A DNA stretch of 61,448 bases. Source: Promineifilum sp. Lineage in GTDB: Bacteria > Chloroflexota > Anaerolineae > Promineifilales > Promineifilaceae. Every line of letters begins with the position of its first letter. Positions within the stretch are counted from its first letter, which is position 1. Of the stretch, positions 35,217-43,870 are shown piece by piece. The stretch spans positions 1 through 61,448 of the forward strand of contig JAGOZU010000010.1 of assembly GCA_018058545.1 (NCBI GenBank), given 5' to 3'. The notes under the pieces were generated by a model that worked only from the letters and a program-made list of their open reading frames with translations, did no database searches and was not told the origin of the DNA. The position numbers and the translations under genes were made by a program.

Positions 35217-36283
35217 GACGCGGCACTCTTCACCAGTTTTTGACGGGGGCCACGGCCGGCGACGCCATCACCGATCAGGCCTTGCTGATGCGCCGCTGGT
35301 TGCGCGTCCTGGGCTTTAAGTCGGAGATCTACGCCTGGCATATGCATCGCAGCATGAGCGAGGAAATCCGGCCAATATCCACCTACGTCCGCGCGCAGGG
35401 CGAGGAGTGGGGCATCTATCATCACAGCATCGGCTCCGAAGTGCCGGACTTTCTGGTGCAGCAGGATTTGCGCCTGATTCTCGTTTATCACAACATCACG
35501 CCGCCGGAGTTCTTCGAGGGCAGCGACCCGCTGCGCGCTCATCTGGCCCGGCTGGGCATGCAACAACTGACGACGCTGCGGCCGAAGACCGAGCTGGCGC
35601 TGGCCGTCTCCAGCTACAACGAGGCTGAACTGAAGCAAGCCGGCTTTGAACACACCGCCGTGCAACCCATTTGTTTGCGGACAGAGCAATACGATATGCC
35701 GCTCAACCGGCAACTGGCGGCCGAATTGGCCCAGCCCGGCCCGCGCTTGCTCTTCATTGGGCGCCTGGCCCCCAACAAACGGCAGGAGGATCTGGTGAAG
35801 CTCCTCTACTGTCTTCGCCGCACGCGACCGCAGGCGCATCTTTACCTCATCGGCGACCCCTGGGAGGTCGGCTATGACCGCTGGGTGGAGCAGTTGGCCG
35901 ATGATCTGGGCATCCGGACGGGCGTGACGCTGGTCGGCAAGGTGTCACAGGAAGACATGGTCACCTATCTTCGGGCGGCCGACATCTACGTCTCCATGAG
36001 CGAACATGAAGGGTTTGGCGTGCCTCTGATCGAGAGCATGTATTTGGGCTTGCCGGTCGTGGCCTATGGCGCAGCGGCCGTCCCAGAGACGATGGCCGAC
36101 GCGGGCGTGCTGTTTTCCCGCAAGGAGTACGAGTCTCTGGCCGAGCTGATCGATCTGCTGCTGGCCGATGAAGCCTTGCGCGGCCGGATCATCGAGCGAC
36201 AGAAGGCCCGCGTCCGGACTTTTCTCGAACCTCAGGTTCACCGCCAATTCGTCGCCCAACTGGAAAAGGCAGGGTTGATTTGA
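35213..36283 (+). CDS. GT4-type glycosyltransferase
   Basis: 356 residues. The N-terminal domain begins LHQFLTGATAGDAITDQ and contains LILVYHNITPPEFF; the C-terminal donor-binding domain has LLFIGRLAPNKRQEDLVKLL and the EX7E motif EGFGVPLIE within SEHEGFG. It is clearly paralogous to the gene two positions downstream (37472), sharing the start, the YHNITPP segment and the RLAPNKRQEDL/RFAPNKRQEDL strand. Its start overlaps the small protein's stop (ATGA). It probably transfers a hexose from a nucleotide sugar; linkage unknown. Confidence 0.9.
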   Translation: MRRGTLHQFLTGATAGDAITDQALLMRRWLRVLGFKSEIYAWHMHRSMSEEIRPISTYVRAQGEEWGIYHHSIGSEVPDFLVQQDLRLILVYHNITPPEFFEGSDPLRAHLARLGMQQLTTLRPKTELALAVSSYNEAELKQAGFEHTAVQPICLRTEQYDMPLNRQLAAELAQPGPRLLFIGRLAPNKRQEDLVKLLYCLRRTRPQAHLYLIGDPWEVGYDRWVEQLADDLGIRTGVTLVGKVSQEDMVTYLRAADIYVSMSEHEGFGVPLIESMYLGLPVVAYGAAAVPETMADAGVLFSRKEYESLAELIDLLLADEALRGRIIERQKARVRTFLEPQVHRQFVAQLEKAGLI

Positions 36284-36285
36284 AC

Positions 36286-37479
36286 ATGAGGCGCGTGGCG
36301 CTCGTCGTACAGCGTTATGGCGAGGAAGTCAACGGTGGCGCGGAGCTTCTGGCCCGCTGGCTGGCCGAGCGACTCACCGATATGGCCGAGATGCACGTCA
36401 TCACGACCTGCGCGATCGACTATCAAACCTGGGAAAACGTCTATCCCCCGGGCGAGAGCGATCTGAACGGCGTGCGCGTTCACCGCTTCACCGTTGACGC
36501 GCCGCGCTCAGCCGATTTCGCCCAGCAGACGATCGCCCTCTTTGAAAAGGGCAGCACCTTGTTTGATGAGTTGCGCTGGATGAAGGATCAAGGGCCCTAT
36601 TCGACTGGCCTGCTGAACTACATCCGGCAATCCTACCCCATCTACGATCTGTATATCTTTGTGACCTACCTCTATCCGCCCACCTTCTTCGGCCTGCCTT
36701 TGGTATCGGACAAGGCTATCCTGGTGCCGGCGGCGCACGACGAACCCTACCTCCGGCTGCCTGTCATGCGATCGCTCTTCCACCTGCCGCAGGCTATCAT
36801 CTACAGCACCGAGCCGGAGAAACAGCTGGTCAACGAGGTCTTTCACAACGAACACGTCCCCCAGATCATCGCCGGCATAGGCATCAATGTTCCCGAGGAT
36901 GTATCGGCCGAACGTTTCCGGCGCAAATACGGCATCGACGGGCCGTTTGTTTTGTATGCCGGGCGAGTCGATTCGGCCAAGAACGTGCCCGAGTTACTCG
37001 ATTATTTCGCCCGCTTTCGCGATGAGACAGGTCACGACGTCCGGCTGGTGCTGATCGGCCGATCCAACCTGGAGTTGCCTCCGCGCCCCGACATCATCCC
37101 GCTGGGGTTCGTCAGCGAAGAAGACAAATTCGATGCGATCCGCGCCGCCGACCTTCTGGTCATGCCCTCCCTGTACGAGAGCCTCTCCATGGTCATCATG
37201 GAGGCGTGGCTGATGCAGGTTCCCACCCTGGTGAACGCCAATTGCGAGGTGCTCAAGTTCCAGAGCCGCCGCAGCAACGGCGGCCTGTATTACTACACCT
37301 ACGACGAGTTCGCGACGGCGATGAAAATGCTGCTCGATGACGCCCATCTTCGCGCCAATCTGGGGCGGCAGGGACGGGCGTTCGTCGCCTCTATCTACAG
37401 TTGGGATGTCGTGATGGCCAAATATCGCGCCTTGCTGGAAACGCTGACCGCGAGACCCAACCCGGAGGCGCATGGCTGA
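36286..37479 (+). CDS. GT4-type glycosyltransferase
   Basis: 397 residues from ATG 36286 (a TTG two codons earlier overlaps the previous stop). It starts MRRVALVVQRYGEEVNGGAELLARWLAERL, the usual acceptor-domain opening with the GGAE loop; the donor domain has FVLYAGRVDSAKNVPELLDYF and EX7E as ESLSMVIME. It is probably a retaining transferase of the surface-glycan pathway, sandwiched between the two paralogous transferases and overlapping the second by 8 bases. Donor and acceptor are not known. Confidence 0.9.
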   Translation: MRRVALVVQRYGEEVNGGAELLARWLAERLTDMAEMHVITTCAIDYQTWENVYPPGESDLNGVRVHRFTVDAPRSADFAQQTIALFEKGSTLFDELRWMKDQGPYSTGLLNYIRQSYPIYDLYIFVTYLYPPTFFGLPLVSDKAILVPAAHDEPYLRLPVMRSLFHLPQAIIYSTEPEKQLVNEVFHNEHVPQIIAGIGINVPEDVSAERFRRKYGIDGPFVLYAGRVDSAKNVPELLDYFARFRDETGHDVRLVLIGRSNLELPPRPDIIPLGFVSEEDKFDAIRAADLLVMPSLYESLSMVIMEAWLMQVPTLVNANCEVLKFQSRRSNGGLYYYTYDEFATAMKMLLDDAHLRANLGRQGRAFVASIYSWDVVMAKYRALLETLTARPNPEAHG

Positions 37480-38563
37480 GCCGGCTCTGCACCAATTTAC
37501 CGAAGGGGCCTATATCGGCGACGCCGTCAGCGACCAGGTGTTCATTATCCAGCGCTGGCTGCGCGATCTGGGCTTCGCCTCCGAGGTCTATTCCGAGCGC
37601 ATCCAGCCCGAGCTGGAAGATCGCGTGCGACCTGCGCATGAATATCGACCGGGGACGACCGAAAGATGTCTCATCCATCATCACGCCGTCGGCTCCGATA
37701 TCGCCGAGCGGCTCAAGGGCGTGGGGCTGCCGCAAATCCTCATTTATCACAACATCACGCCGCCCCAGTTCTTCGCCTTCTCCAATCCGGTGCTGGCCGC
37801 CAATCTCCGTCGGGGTCGTGGCCAACTGGAAGAGATGCGCTTCAACACGTTGCTGGCCCTGGGTGATTCCGGCTACAACGAGCGCGAGCTGATCGAGATT
37901 GGCTATTCGCCGACGGGCGTGCTGCCCATCGTGCTTGACGAGAGCCGGCTCGACGCACCCTTAAACGAGGCGCTGGCGGCCGAGTGCGACAAGGCGCGGC
38001 CGCTGGTCCTGTTCGTCGGCCGCTTTGCTCCTAACAAGCGGCAGGAAGATTTGCTCAAACTCCACTATTGCCTGCGCCGCCTCGCGCCGGATGCGCGGAT
38101 GGTGCTTGTGGGCAACACCGAATTCACTGAGTATGTCGAGTGGCAGGAGGCGTTCGCCCGCGAATTGGGGCTGGATGATTCGGCCGTCCTCATAACCGGC
38201 CACGTCTCCCACCAGGACATGCTGACCTATTACCGGTGCGCCGATGTCTATGTCTCGATGAGCGAGCATGAGGGCTTCGGCAAGCCGCTCATCGAGAGCA
38301 TGTATTGCGGCCTGCCGGTCATCGCCTATACCTCGACGGCCGTGCCCGACACGCTGGGCGACGCGGGCATCCTGTTCCATCGCAAGGATTATGAGGGGTT
38401 GGCGGAACTGATCGACAAGGTAGTGAAAGACGAGCCGCTGCGACAGCGAATCATCACCCGCCAGAAGCGCCGCGTGCAGACCTTTCTGGAGCCACAAGTC
38501 CGGCGGCAATGGGAAGCCTACCTGCGCTCCCTCGATCTGCTGCCCAACGGAACACGCCGGTGA
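37472..38563 (+). CDS. GT4-type glycosyltransferase, paralogue of the 35213 gene
   Basis: 363 residues. It opens LHQFTEGAYIGDAVSDQ and has LIYHNITPPQFF, LFVGRFAPNKRQEDLLKLHY and EX7E EGFGKPLIE. The match to the gene at 35213 runs over nearly the whole length by eye, including RWLRDLGFASEVY versus RWLRVLGFKSEIY, which indicates duplication with one unrelated transferase left between the copies. It overlaps the previous gene by 8 bases and the next by 4. Confidence 0.9.
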   Translation: MAEPALHQFTEGAYIGDAVSDQVFIIQRWLRDLGFASEVYSERIQPELEDRVRPAHEYRPGTTERCLIHHHAVGSDIAERLKGVGLPQILIYHNITPPQFFAFSNPVLAANLRRGRGQLEEMRFNTLLALGDSGYNERELIEIGYSPTGVLPIVLDESRLDAPLNEALAAECDKARPLVLFVGRFAPNKRQEDLLKLHYCLRRLAPDARMVLVGNTEFTEYVEWQEAFARELGLDDSAVLITGHVSHQDMLTYYRCADVYVSMSEHEGFGKPLIESMYCGLPVIAYTSTAVPDTLGDAGILFHRKDYEGLAELIDKVVKDEPLRQRIITRQKRRVQTFLEPQVRRQWEAYLRSLDLLPNGTRR

Positions 38564-39831
38564 CCGACTCCGCTCTTCACATCGCATTGGTGACGCCCGC
38601 CTATCCACCCTTGCCGGGTGGTGGCGAGCGTTACGTCGGCGCGCTGGCTCGCGGGCTGGCCGCTGCGGGGGCGCGCGTCACGGTCGTCACCAGTTCGGCC
38701 ACGACCGAAGCTGACTTCTGGCTGGGTTCCGAGGTCGCCTCCGACACGATGGAAGACGGCGTCCGAGTCATCCGGCGACCGGTTCGCCCCATTCCCGGCG
38801 GCCGTCGTGGCCTGCTGGCCTGGCGCAAGGCGATGGTTCTCCTCTCGGCTCTGCCCGGCGACCAGTCCAACCTGCTGTCACGCATGGCGCGGCATGTCCC
38901 CGCAATCGAGGGCCTCGATACCGCGCTGGACGAGTTGGCGAACGTCGATCTCGTCCATGCCTTCAACGTCTCCTGGGAGCATGGCCTGGTGGCCGCCACT
39001 GACTATGCCGGGCGAGCACACATCCCGCTGGTCGTCACCCCCTTCCTGCATCTGGGCGACCGGAGCGGCGACCGGGTGGCCCGCAATTCGACGATGGACC
39101 ATCAGCTGCAGATCATGCGTCAGGCCGACCGCCTGCTGGTGCTAACCCGTGTCGAAGCCGAGGGATTGGCGCGCCTGATGTTCCAGCCGGAGCGAATCAG
39201 CGTAATCGGGGGCGGGGTTGACGCTCCCCCCGAAGATTACGAATCATCCCCCTACTTCGCCGCGGACCATCATGAGGCTCACGGCGAATTTGGCCTCTAT
39301 ATCGGCCGGCAATCGTTTGACAAAGGCGCTCTCCATGCCGCCGACGCGATCCGTCTGCTACGGGCGCGCGGCCGCAAGATCGCCCTGTTGATGATCGGCT
39401 CCACCACCCCTGAGTATGAACGCTATCGCCACCGCTTGTCACCTGAGGACCGGGCGGCCATCCGTCCCCTCGGAGTACTGTCCGACCGCGACAAGCACGC
39501 CGTATTGAGCCGGGCCAAATTCCTCCTGCTGCCTTCCCGCAGCGACTCCTTCGGGATCGTGCTGCTGGAAGCCTGGACCCATGGCAAGCCGGTCGTTGCC
39601 GCGCGCGCCGGCGGAATCCCGGGTGTGGTTGATGACGGGGCTAACGGCTTGCTGGTCTCATTTGCCGATGTCGAGGCCCTGGCGATGGCCGTTGACCGTC
39701 TGCTCAGCGATCCCTTGTTCGCCGATCGGCTCGGGAGGAAGGGCCAGGAGAAGGTCAACTCCACTTACAACTGGGATGTTGTCGTCGAGCGCGTTCTCCA
39801 ACACTATCACGACCTCCTGCCGGAATGCTAG
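38560..39831 (+). CDS. GT4-type glycosyltransferase
   Basis: 423 residues from GTG 38560, which overlaps the preceding stop in a GTGA; an ATG at 38509 would extend 17 codons into the upstream gene and is less likely. Acceptor domain LHIALVTPAYPPLPGGGERYVGALARGL (P-x-GG-E loop); donor domain with GLYIGRQSFDKGALHAADAI and SRSDSFGIVLLEAW, where Asp replaces the first Glu of EX7E. It ends NWDVVVERVLQHYHDL, typical for the family. Part of the translationally coupled glycan operon. Confidence 0.9.
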   Translation: MTDSALHIALVTPAYPPLPGGGERYVGALARGLAAAGARVTVVTSSATTEADFWLGSEVASDTMEDGVRVIRRPVRPIPGGRRGLLAWRKAMVLLSALPGDQSNLLSRMARHVPAIEGLDTALDELANVDLVHAFNVSWEHGLVAATDYAGRAHIPLVVTPFLHLGDRSGDRVARNSTMDHQLQIMRQADRLLVLTRVEAEGLARLMFQPERISVIGGGVDAPPEDYESSPYFAADHHEAHGEFGLYIGRQSFDKGALHAADAIRLLRARGRKIALLMIGSTTPEYERYRHRLSPEDRAAIRPLGVLSDRDKHAVLSRAKFLLLPSRSDSFGIVLLEAWTHGKPVVAARAGGIPGVVDDGANGLLVSFADVEALAMAVDRLLSDPLFADRLGRKGQEKVNSTYNWDVVVERVLQHYHDLLPEC

Positions 39832-39844
39832 AGGACGCCGATCG

Positions 39845-41122
39845 ATGCGCATCCTGCACGTAGTTCACCAATACCCGCCCAACCATATCGGCGGCACGGA
39901 ATTATATACTCAGGCGATCGCCCAACGACAGACCCGCGCCGGTCACTCGGTGGCTGTGTTCTGCCCGGCAAGTGGGCTGGAGGAGCCGCTGGCGATGACC
40001 GTCGAGGACGATGTGCGAGTCTATCGGGCCAGGGCCGGGGAGGGGCGGACGGCCGTATTCCTCAGGACATTGGCTTCCGGCTCGACCGCGGCCGCCTTCG
40101 ATGAGGTACTGGCAACCGAGCAACCCGACATCGTTCATCTGCAGCACCTGATGGGCTTGCCGGCGTCGCTCGTCGATGTCCTCCACGCGCGGGGTATCCC
40201 CTATCTGATAACCCTCCACGACTACTGGTACGGCTGTGCTAACGCCCAACTCCTGACCAATTACGACCACACCCTGTGCCGCGGGCCAAACGAGCGGTTC
40301 ACCAACTGCGCCCATTGCGCGCTGGCTCGCGCCGGGCTGGAGTGGCTGGCCCCGGCGGCCCCTCTGGTCGCCCCGCTCATGGCCCGGCGCAACCGGACCC
40401 TCATGCGCGTCTATTCGGGAGCGGCCGCGGCGCTGGCCTCAACCCCCTTTGTCCGCGATGCACATCAGGGCATGGGCTTCCCGGTTGACCGCGTTCGCCT
40501 GTTGCCCCTCGGAGCCGACGTGTCGGCCGACGATATCGCCGAGGCCCGGCATGCCCATCGGCGAGTTGCCGGCGAGCCGTTCCGTATCGGCTACATCGGC
40601 GGGTTGAGCCGCCAGAAGGGCGTGCATGTGCTCATCGCCGCCGCCAATCGCCTGCCCGACCGGGTTGAGACCCTGATCTACGGCGAACTGTCGGCCTTCC
40701 CTGACTATGTCGCAGAATTACGACAGGCGGCTGTCCATCCCGGGATCCGGTTCATGGACCTGCTACCCCGTGCGTCGTTCTGGTCCTCCCTCGGAGCACT
40801 GGATGTGCTGGTTGTGCCGACCCTGTGGTATGAGACCTATTCCCTCATCATCCAGGAGGCCTTTGCGGCGGGCGTGCCCGTGGTCGCCTCCCGAATCGGG
40901 GTCATACCGGATGTGGTCGAGGACGGCGTCGGCGGTCGCCTTTTTCCCCACGGCGATGCCGAAGCCCTTGGCTCGATTCTGCTTGAATACATGGAATACC
41001 CCGAGCGCCTCGCCGCTTTGCAAGCCAAAATACCGCCAGTGATGACCATGGATGACCACGCGGAACAGTTGGCCGCCATCTATCGCGAGGTCTTAACCCA
41101 ACCCCCGATCGCCATAGATTAA
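39845..41122 (+). CDS. GT4-type glycosyltransferase
   Basis: 425 residues from ATG 39845 (MRILHVVHQYPPNHIGGTELYTQAIAQ trimmed); the much longer in-frame reading upstream overlaps the previous gene and is spurious. Acceptor domain with the IGGTE loop, a cysteine-rich insertion (GCANAQLL...CRGPNERFTNCAHC) common in a glycosyltransferase subgroup, donor domain FRIGYIGGLSRQKGVHVLIAAA and EX7E ETYSLIIQE. It is the last transferase before the exporter permease and 13 bases after the previous stop. Confidence 0.9.
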   Translation: MRILHVVHQYPPNHIGGTELYTQAIAQRQTRAGHSVAVFCPASGLEEPLAMTVEDDVRVYRARAGEGRTAVFLRTLASGSTAAAFDEVLATEQPDIVHLQHLMGLPASLVDVLHARGIPYLITLHDYWYGCANAQLLTNYDHTLCRGPNERFTNCAHCALARAGLEWLAPAAPLVAPLMARRNRTLMRVYSGAAAALASTPFVRDAHQGMGFPVDRVRLLPLGADVSADDIAEARHAHRRVAGEPFRIGYIGGLSRQKGVHVLIAAANRLPDRVETLIYGELSAFPDYVAELRQAAVHPGIRFMDLLPRASFWSSLGALDVLVVPTLWYETYSLIIQEAFAAGVPVVASRIGVIPDVVEDGVGGRLFPHGDAEALGSILLEYMEYPERLAALQAKIPPVMTMDDHAEQLAAIYREVLTQPPIAID

Positions 41123-41151
41123 CGACAGGTACGCATTTAGGCCGGATGCGT

Positions 41152-41157
41152 TATAAT
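41152..41157 (+). promoter_or_regulatory. -10 box before the exporter permease
   Basis: Perfect TATAAT about 70 bases before the permease start, in the 103-base gap after the last transferase; no recognisable -35. Confidence 0.4.
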
Positions 41158-41225
41158 CCCGACTTGGTGCATGGCGAACGTTCCGATTGGGGCAGCCATG
41201 CCAAATTTTGGATGATGTACGAGAG

Positions 41226-42128
41226 ATGAGTTCCGAAATTCGGCCGCAGTCCGGCGGCGAGCCACCTGTCTATATCTACAATGCCGACCGGCGTCTTGGC
41301 AATTGGCGCGACAAGGTGCGGGAGTTGTGGCGATACCGAAATCTGTTGCGCAATATGGTCGTTCGCGACCTGAAGGCGCGCTATAAAAACTCGGTGTTGG
41401 GCATCCTCTGGAGCATCCTGAACCCCCTGTTTCTGATGGTGGTCTTTACGATCCTGTTTTCGGTAATGACCAACAGCCAAATTCGCGACTATCCGATCTT
41501 TGTCCTGACCGGCCTCATACCGTGGAATTTCTTCAGCGGCTCCCTGGTTAGCGGCACGACATCCATCACCAACAATTCGGGCCTGGTGAAGAAGGTCTAT
41601 TTCCCGCGCGAACTGTTGCCGGCGTCGGCCCTGCTTTCCAATCTGGTGAACTTCCTGTTCGCCTTTGTGGTGCTCATTATCTTCCTCTACGTCTTCGGCG
41701 TCGGTCTGACCCGGCACGCGCTGTGGGTGCCGCTCATCCTGATAACCCAACTGATATTTTCGCTGGGGCTGAGCCTTTTGCTCAGCAGCCTGACCGTCTT
41801 CTATCGCGACGTCCTGATGATCCTCGAAGTCGTCATCCTGGCCTGGTTTTTCATGACCCCGGTGTTCTATTCACTGGAGATGTTCGGCGATGCGGTGACG
41901 GTGCTGGGCATCACGTTCAACCCCGCCCAATTGATGCGCTGGGTCAATCCAATGGCTTCGATCATCGACGGCTATCGCACCGTCCTGTGGGGGACGTATA
42001 CCAGCGGGGGACCGGCGTCGATGAACCCGATCTTTTTGCTGCGGACGTTCGTGACGGCGGTGCTCGTCCTGATCGGCGGCTACATCGTCTTTGCCCGATT
42101 AAACCCCCTGTTTGGCGAGAAACTCTGA
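41226..42128 (+). CDS. ABC-2 type polysaccharide export permease (Wzm/TagG-like)
   Basis: 300 residues with six hydrophobic segments. The N-terminal amphipathic region RELWRYRNLLRNMVVRDLKARYKNSVLGILWSILNPL trimmed of its ends is the typical Wzm/TagG/KpsM start; LIPWNFFSGSLVSGTTSITNNSGLVKKVYFPRE follows, the family hallmark. It would export a lipid-linked glycan made by the preceding genes. The usual partner ATPase (Wzt/TagH) is neither directly upstream nor downstream. The start at ATG 41226 is uncertain. Confidence 0.9.
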   Translation: MSSEIRPQSGGEPPVYIYNADRRLGNWRDKVRELWRYRNLLRNMVVRDLKARYKNSVLGILWSILNPLFLMVVFTILFSVMTNSQIRDYPIFVLTGLIPWNFFSGSLVSGTTSITNNSGLVKKVYFPRELLPASALLSNLVNFLFAFVVLIIFLYVFGVGLTRHALWVPLILITQLIFSLGLSLLLSSLTVFYRDVLMILEVVILAWFFMTPVFYSLEMFGDAVTVLGITFNPAQLMRWVNPMASIIDGYRTVLWGTYTSGGPASMNPIFLLRTFVTAVLVLIGGYIVFARLNPLFGEKL

Positions 42129-42158
42129 TCGACGTTTCCCCCCTTATTGATGTGGTAT

Positions 42159-43736
42159 ATGAAGAAAAGTTCGTCTGTTTATCTTGCTCTGCTTTTAATA
42201 GCGGCCGTGACGCTGGCCGCCTGTAATTCGGCGACCGGCAGCGCGCGTGTGACGCCATTCCCCACCAATACGGCCTCGGCCACTGATTCCGTAGCGGAGA
42301 GCAGGGGAACCGCCACGCTGACCCCCGAAGCTGAAGACTTGCCGACCGATGGTCCGACCGTGACGGACACGCCAACCGCCGAGCCGGCGCCCGGAACCGA
42401 CACCCCCAAGCCGACTGCCACCACTCGTTCAACCGCTACCCCGCGGCCGACGGCCACCTCAACCGCGACCGTCACCCCCACCAGCCTGCCGCAGGTTGAC
42501 CCAACGGCGGCGCTGAACATCACCGGCTCCATGGCCGAAGGCGTGCCGACGCCGCCGACAGCCATTCCATCGCCTGTGCCCGTTTTTGATATGCCCGCCG
42601 AGACGACCAACATCCTGCTGTTGGGCGTGGACTCCAACGCCGATGGCAGCGACGGCGACCGCACTGACACGATGATCATCGTCTCCATTAACCACGAGAC
42701 CCGCACCGCGTCGATGATCTCGCTGCCACGCGACCTCTACGTCTATATGCCCAACCGGATCATGGGGCGTCTGAACACGGCCTATGTGCTGGGCGGCGCC
42801 GAATTGCTGGAGCAGACCATCCTCTATAACTTCGGTATCCCCATTCACTATTACGCTCGGGTCAACTTCGAAGGCTTCAAGAAAATCGTCGACGTGCTGG
42901 GCGGCGTGACAATGGCCGTCAGCTGCCCGCTGGAAGACTGGCGGTTGATCTCCCCCGAGCTGGACCCGACGCTTGAAGAGAACTGGGAGCGATACAAGCT
43001 GGGAGCGGGTATCCATGACATGGACGGCGATATGGCGCTATGGTACGCTCGCTCGCGCCTGTCGACCAACGACTTCGACCGCGGCCGCCGCCAGCAACAA
43101 CTGCTGCACGCGATGTTCAATCAGGGCGTCGATCTGGGTCTGGTGACCAAAGTGCCGGAGCTGTGGGCCGCGTTCAGCGAATATGTCCAGACCGATATGG
43201 ATATCGGCCGCATCCTGCAACTGGCGGCCATGGCTCCCGATGTCCGCCGCAACGGCATCCAGCATCTCTATCTGGCGGGCAAGATGAAAGCCTGGTCGGT
43301 GCCGGAGAGCGGCGCATCCGTCCAGCTGCCGATCTGGGAAGGCGACAATATGTTTAGGGACACGTTCCGCCGCCTGGTCCTGCCCCCGGCGCTCAATCGG
43401 GCCGACCGCGCCCCGATCACCGTTGAGGTCATCAACGCCAGCGGGTTGCCGGCCCAGGGCAGGCTGGCCGCCGATAATCTGGCCTGGTACGGGTTTGTGC
43501 CGGTCCTGGGCGAAACGCGCCCGATGCAAAGCGACACCGAGATGGTCTACTTTGGAGATAACTTCAAAGGCTCCTATGACTGGTTATTCAGTTGGGTCAT
43601 GGGCAAACGCGCCAGCCAGATCGAGCTGGTGAGCGAACCTTCGGAATTCAACTACCGGGTCGTCATCGGCACGGATTACAATCCCTGCCGCCCGGCGTTT
43701 GACGCGCCGCAGGCCGATCTGCCGGGAGAAAGTTAA
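42159..43736 (+). CDS. LytR-CpsA-Psr (LCP) family glycan ligase with LytR_C domain
   Basis: 525 residues. The N-terminal signal has a lipobox (LAAC, Cys22), which is unusual since LCP proteins are normally anchored by a membrane helix. Then a Thr/Pro-rich linker (about 25-130, many TPTAT-like units), the LCP catalytic domain (about 145-300; ILLLGVDSNADGSDGDRTDTMIIVSIN, SLPRDLYVYMP, and the downstream ALWYARSRLSTNDFDRGRRQQ with the key arginines) and a C-terminal LytR_C domain (ITVEVINASGLPAQGRLAADNL). LCP enzymes attach lipid-linked glycans to the cell wall, which fits its place behind the exporter. The start could also be at 42150 or 42147. Confidence 0.9.
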   Translation: MKKSSSVYLALLLIAAVTLAACNSATGSARVTPFPTNTASATDSVAESRGTATLTPEAEDLPTDGPTVTDTPTAEPAPGTDTPKPTATTRSTATPRPTATSTATVTPTSLPQVDPTAALNITGSMAEGVPTPPTAIPSPVPVFDMPAETTNILLLGVDSNADGSDGDRTDTMIIVSINHETRTASMISLPRDLYVYMPNRIMGRLNTAYVLGGAELLEQTILYNFGIPIHYYARVNFEGFKKIVDVLGGVTMAVSCPLEDWRLISPELDPTLEENWERYKLGAGIHDMDGDMALWYARSRLSTNDFDRGRRQQQLLHAMFNQGVDLGLVTKVPELWAAFSEYVQTDMDIGRILQLAAMAPDVRRNGIQHLYLAGKMKAWSVPESGASVQLPIWEGDNMFRDTFRRLVLPPALNRADRAPITVEVINASGLPAQGRLAADNLAWYGFVPVLGETRPMQSDTEMVYFGDNFKGSYDWLFSWVMGKRASQIELVSEPSEFNYRVVIGTDYNPCRPAFDAPQADLPGES

Positions 43737-43765
43737 TTGCCGGATTAAAAAGGCAGGGGCATAAT
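43737..43765 (+). promoter_or_regulatory. Promoter upstream of the UMF1 transporter leader
   Basis: TTGCCG (43737-43742), 17-base spacer, CATAAT (43760-43765), beginning immediately after the LCP stop codon. A small hairpin GCAGGG/CCCTGC (43753-43758 with 43766-43771) overlaps the -10 box and could serve as an operator. Confidence 0.5.
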
Positions 43766-43772
43766 CCCTGCG

Positions 43773-43850
43773 ATGAAAAACACCAAGATCGGCGACTTTA
43801 AGGACGATGGTTTCCCGCACGAGCGGCCATCGTCCTTTTTTGCCTATTAA
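43773..43850 (+). CDS. Possible 25-residue leader peptide
   Basis: ATG at 43773 follows the CATAAT box by 7 bases, so it would be translated from a leaderless message. It encodes 25 residues (starting MKNTKIGDFKDDG, ending SFFAY) and its coding bases contain both arms of the terminator at 43800-43841. A ribosome moving through it would disrupt the hairpin. There is no homologue evidence; it may be chance. Confidence 0.3.
   Translation: MKNTKIGDFKDDGFPHERPSSFFAY
43800..43841 (+). terminator. Intrinsic terminator before the UMF1 transporter
   Basis: Perfect 11-bp stem AAGGACGATGG / CCATCGTCCTT (43800-43810 and 43827-43837), 16-base loop, T-run to 43841. It ends 29 bases before the transporter start, too close for a separate ordinary promoter downstream. 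Confidence 0.75.
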
Positions 43851-43870
43851 GCCCATCCGGGAGGAACCCA

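Noticed and set aside
39581-39844. Extended N-terminus of the glycosyltransferase starting at 39845
   Set aside because: It overlaps the previous gene out of frame and is Ser/Arg-rich; the canonical start MRILHVVHQYPP is at 39845.
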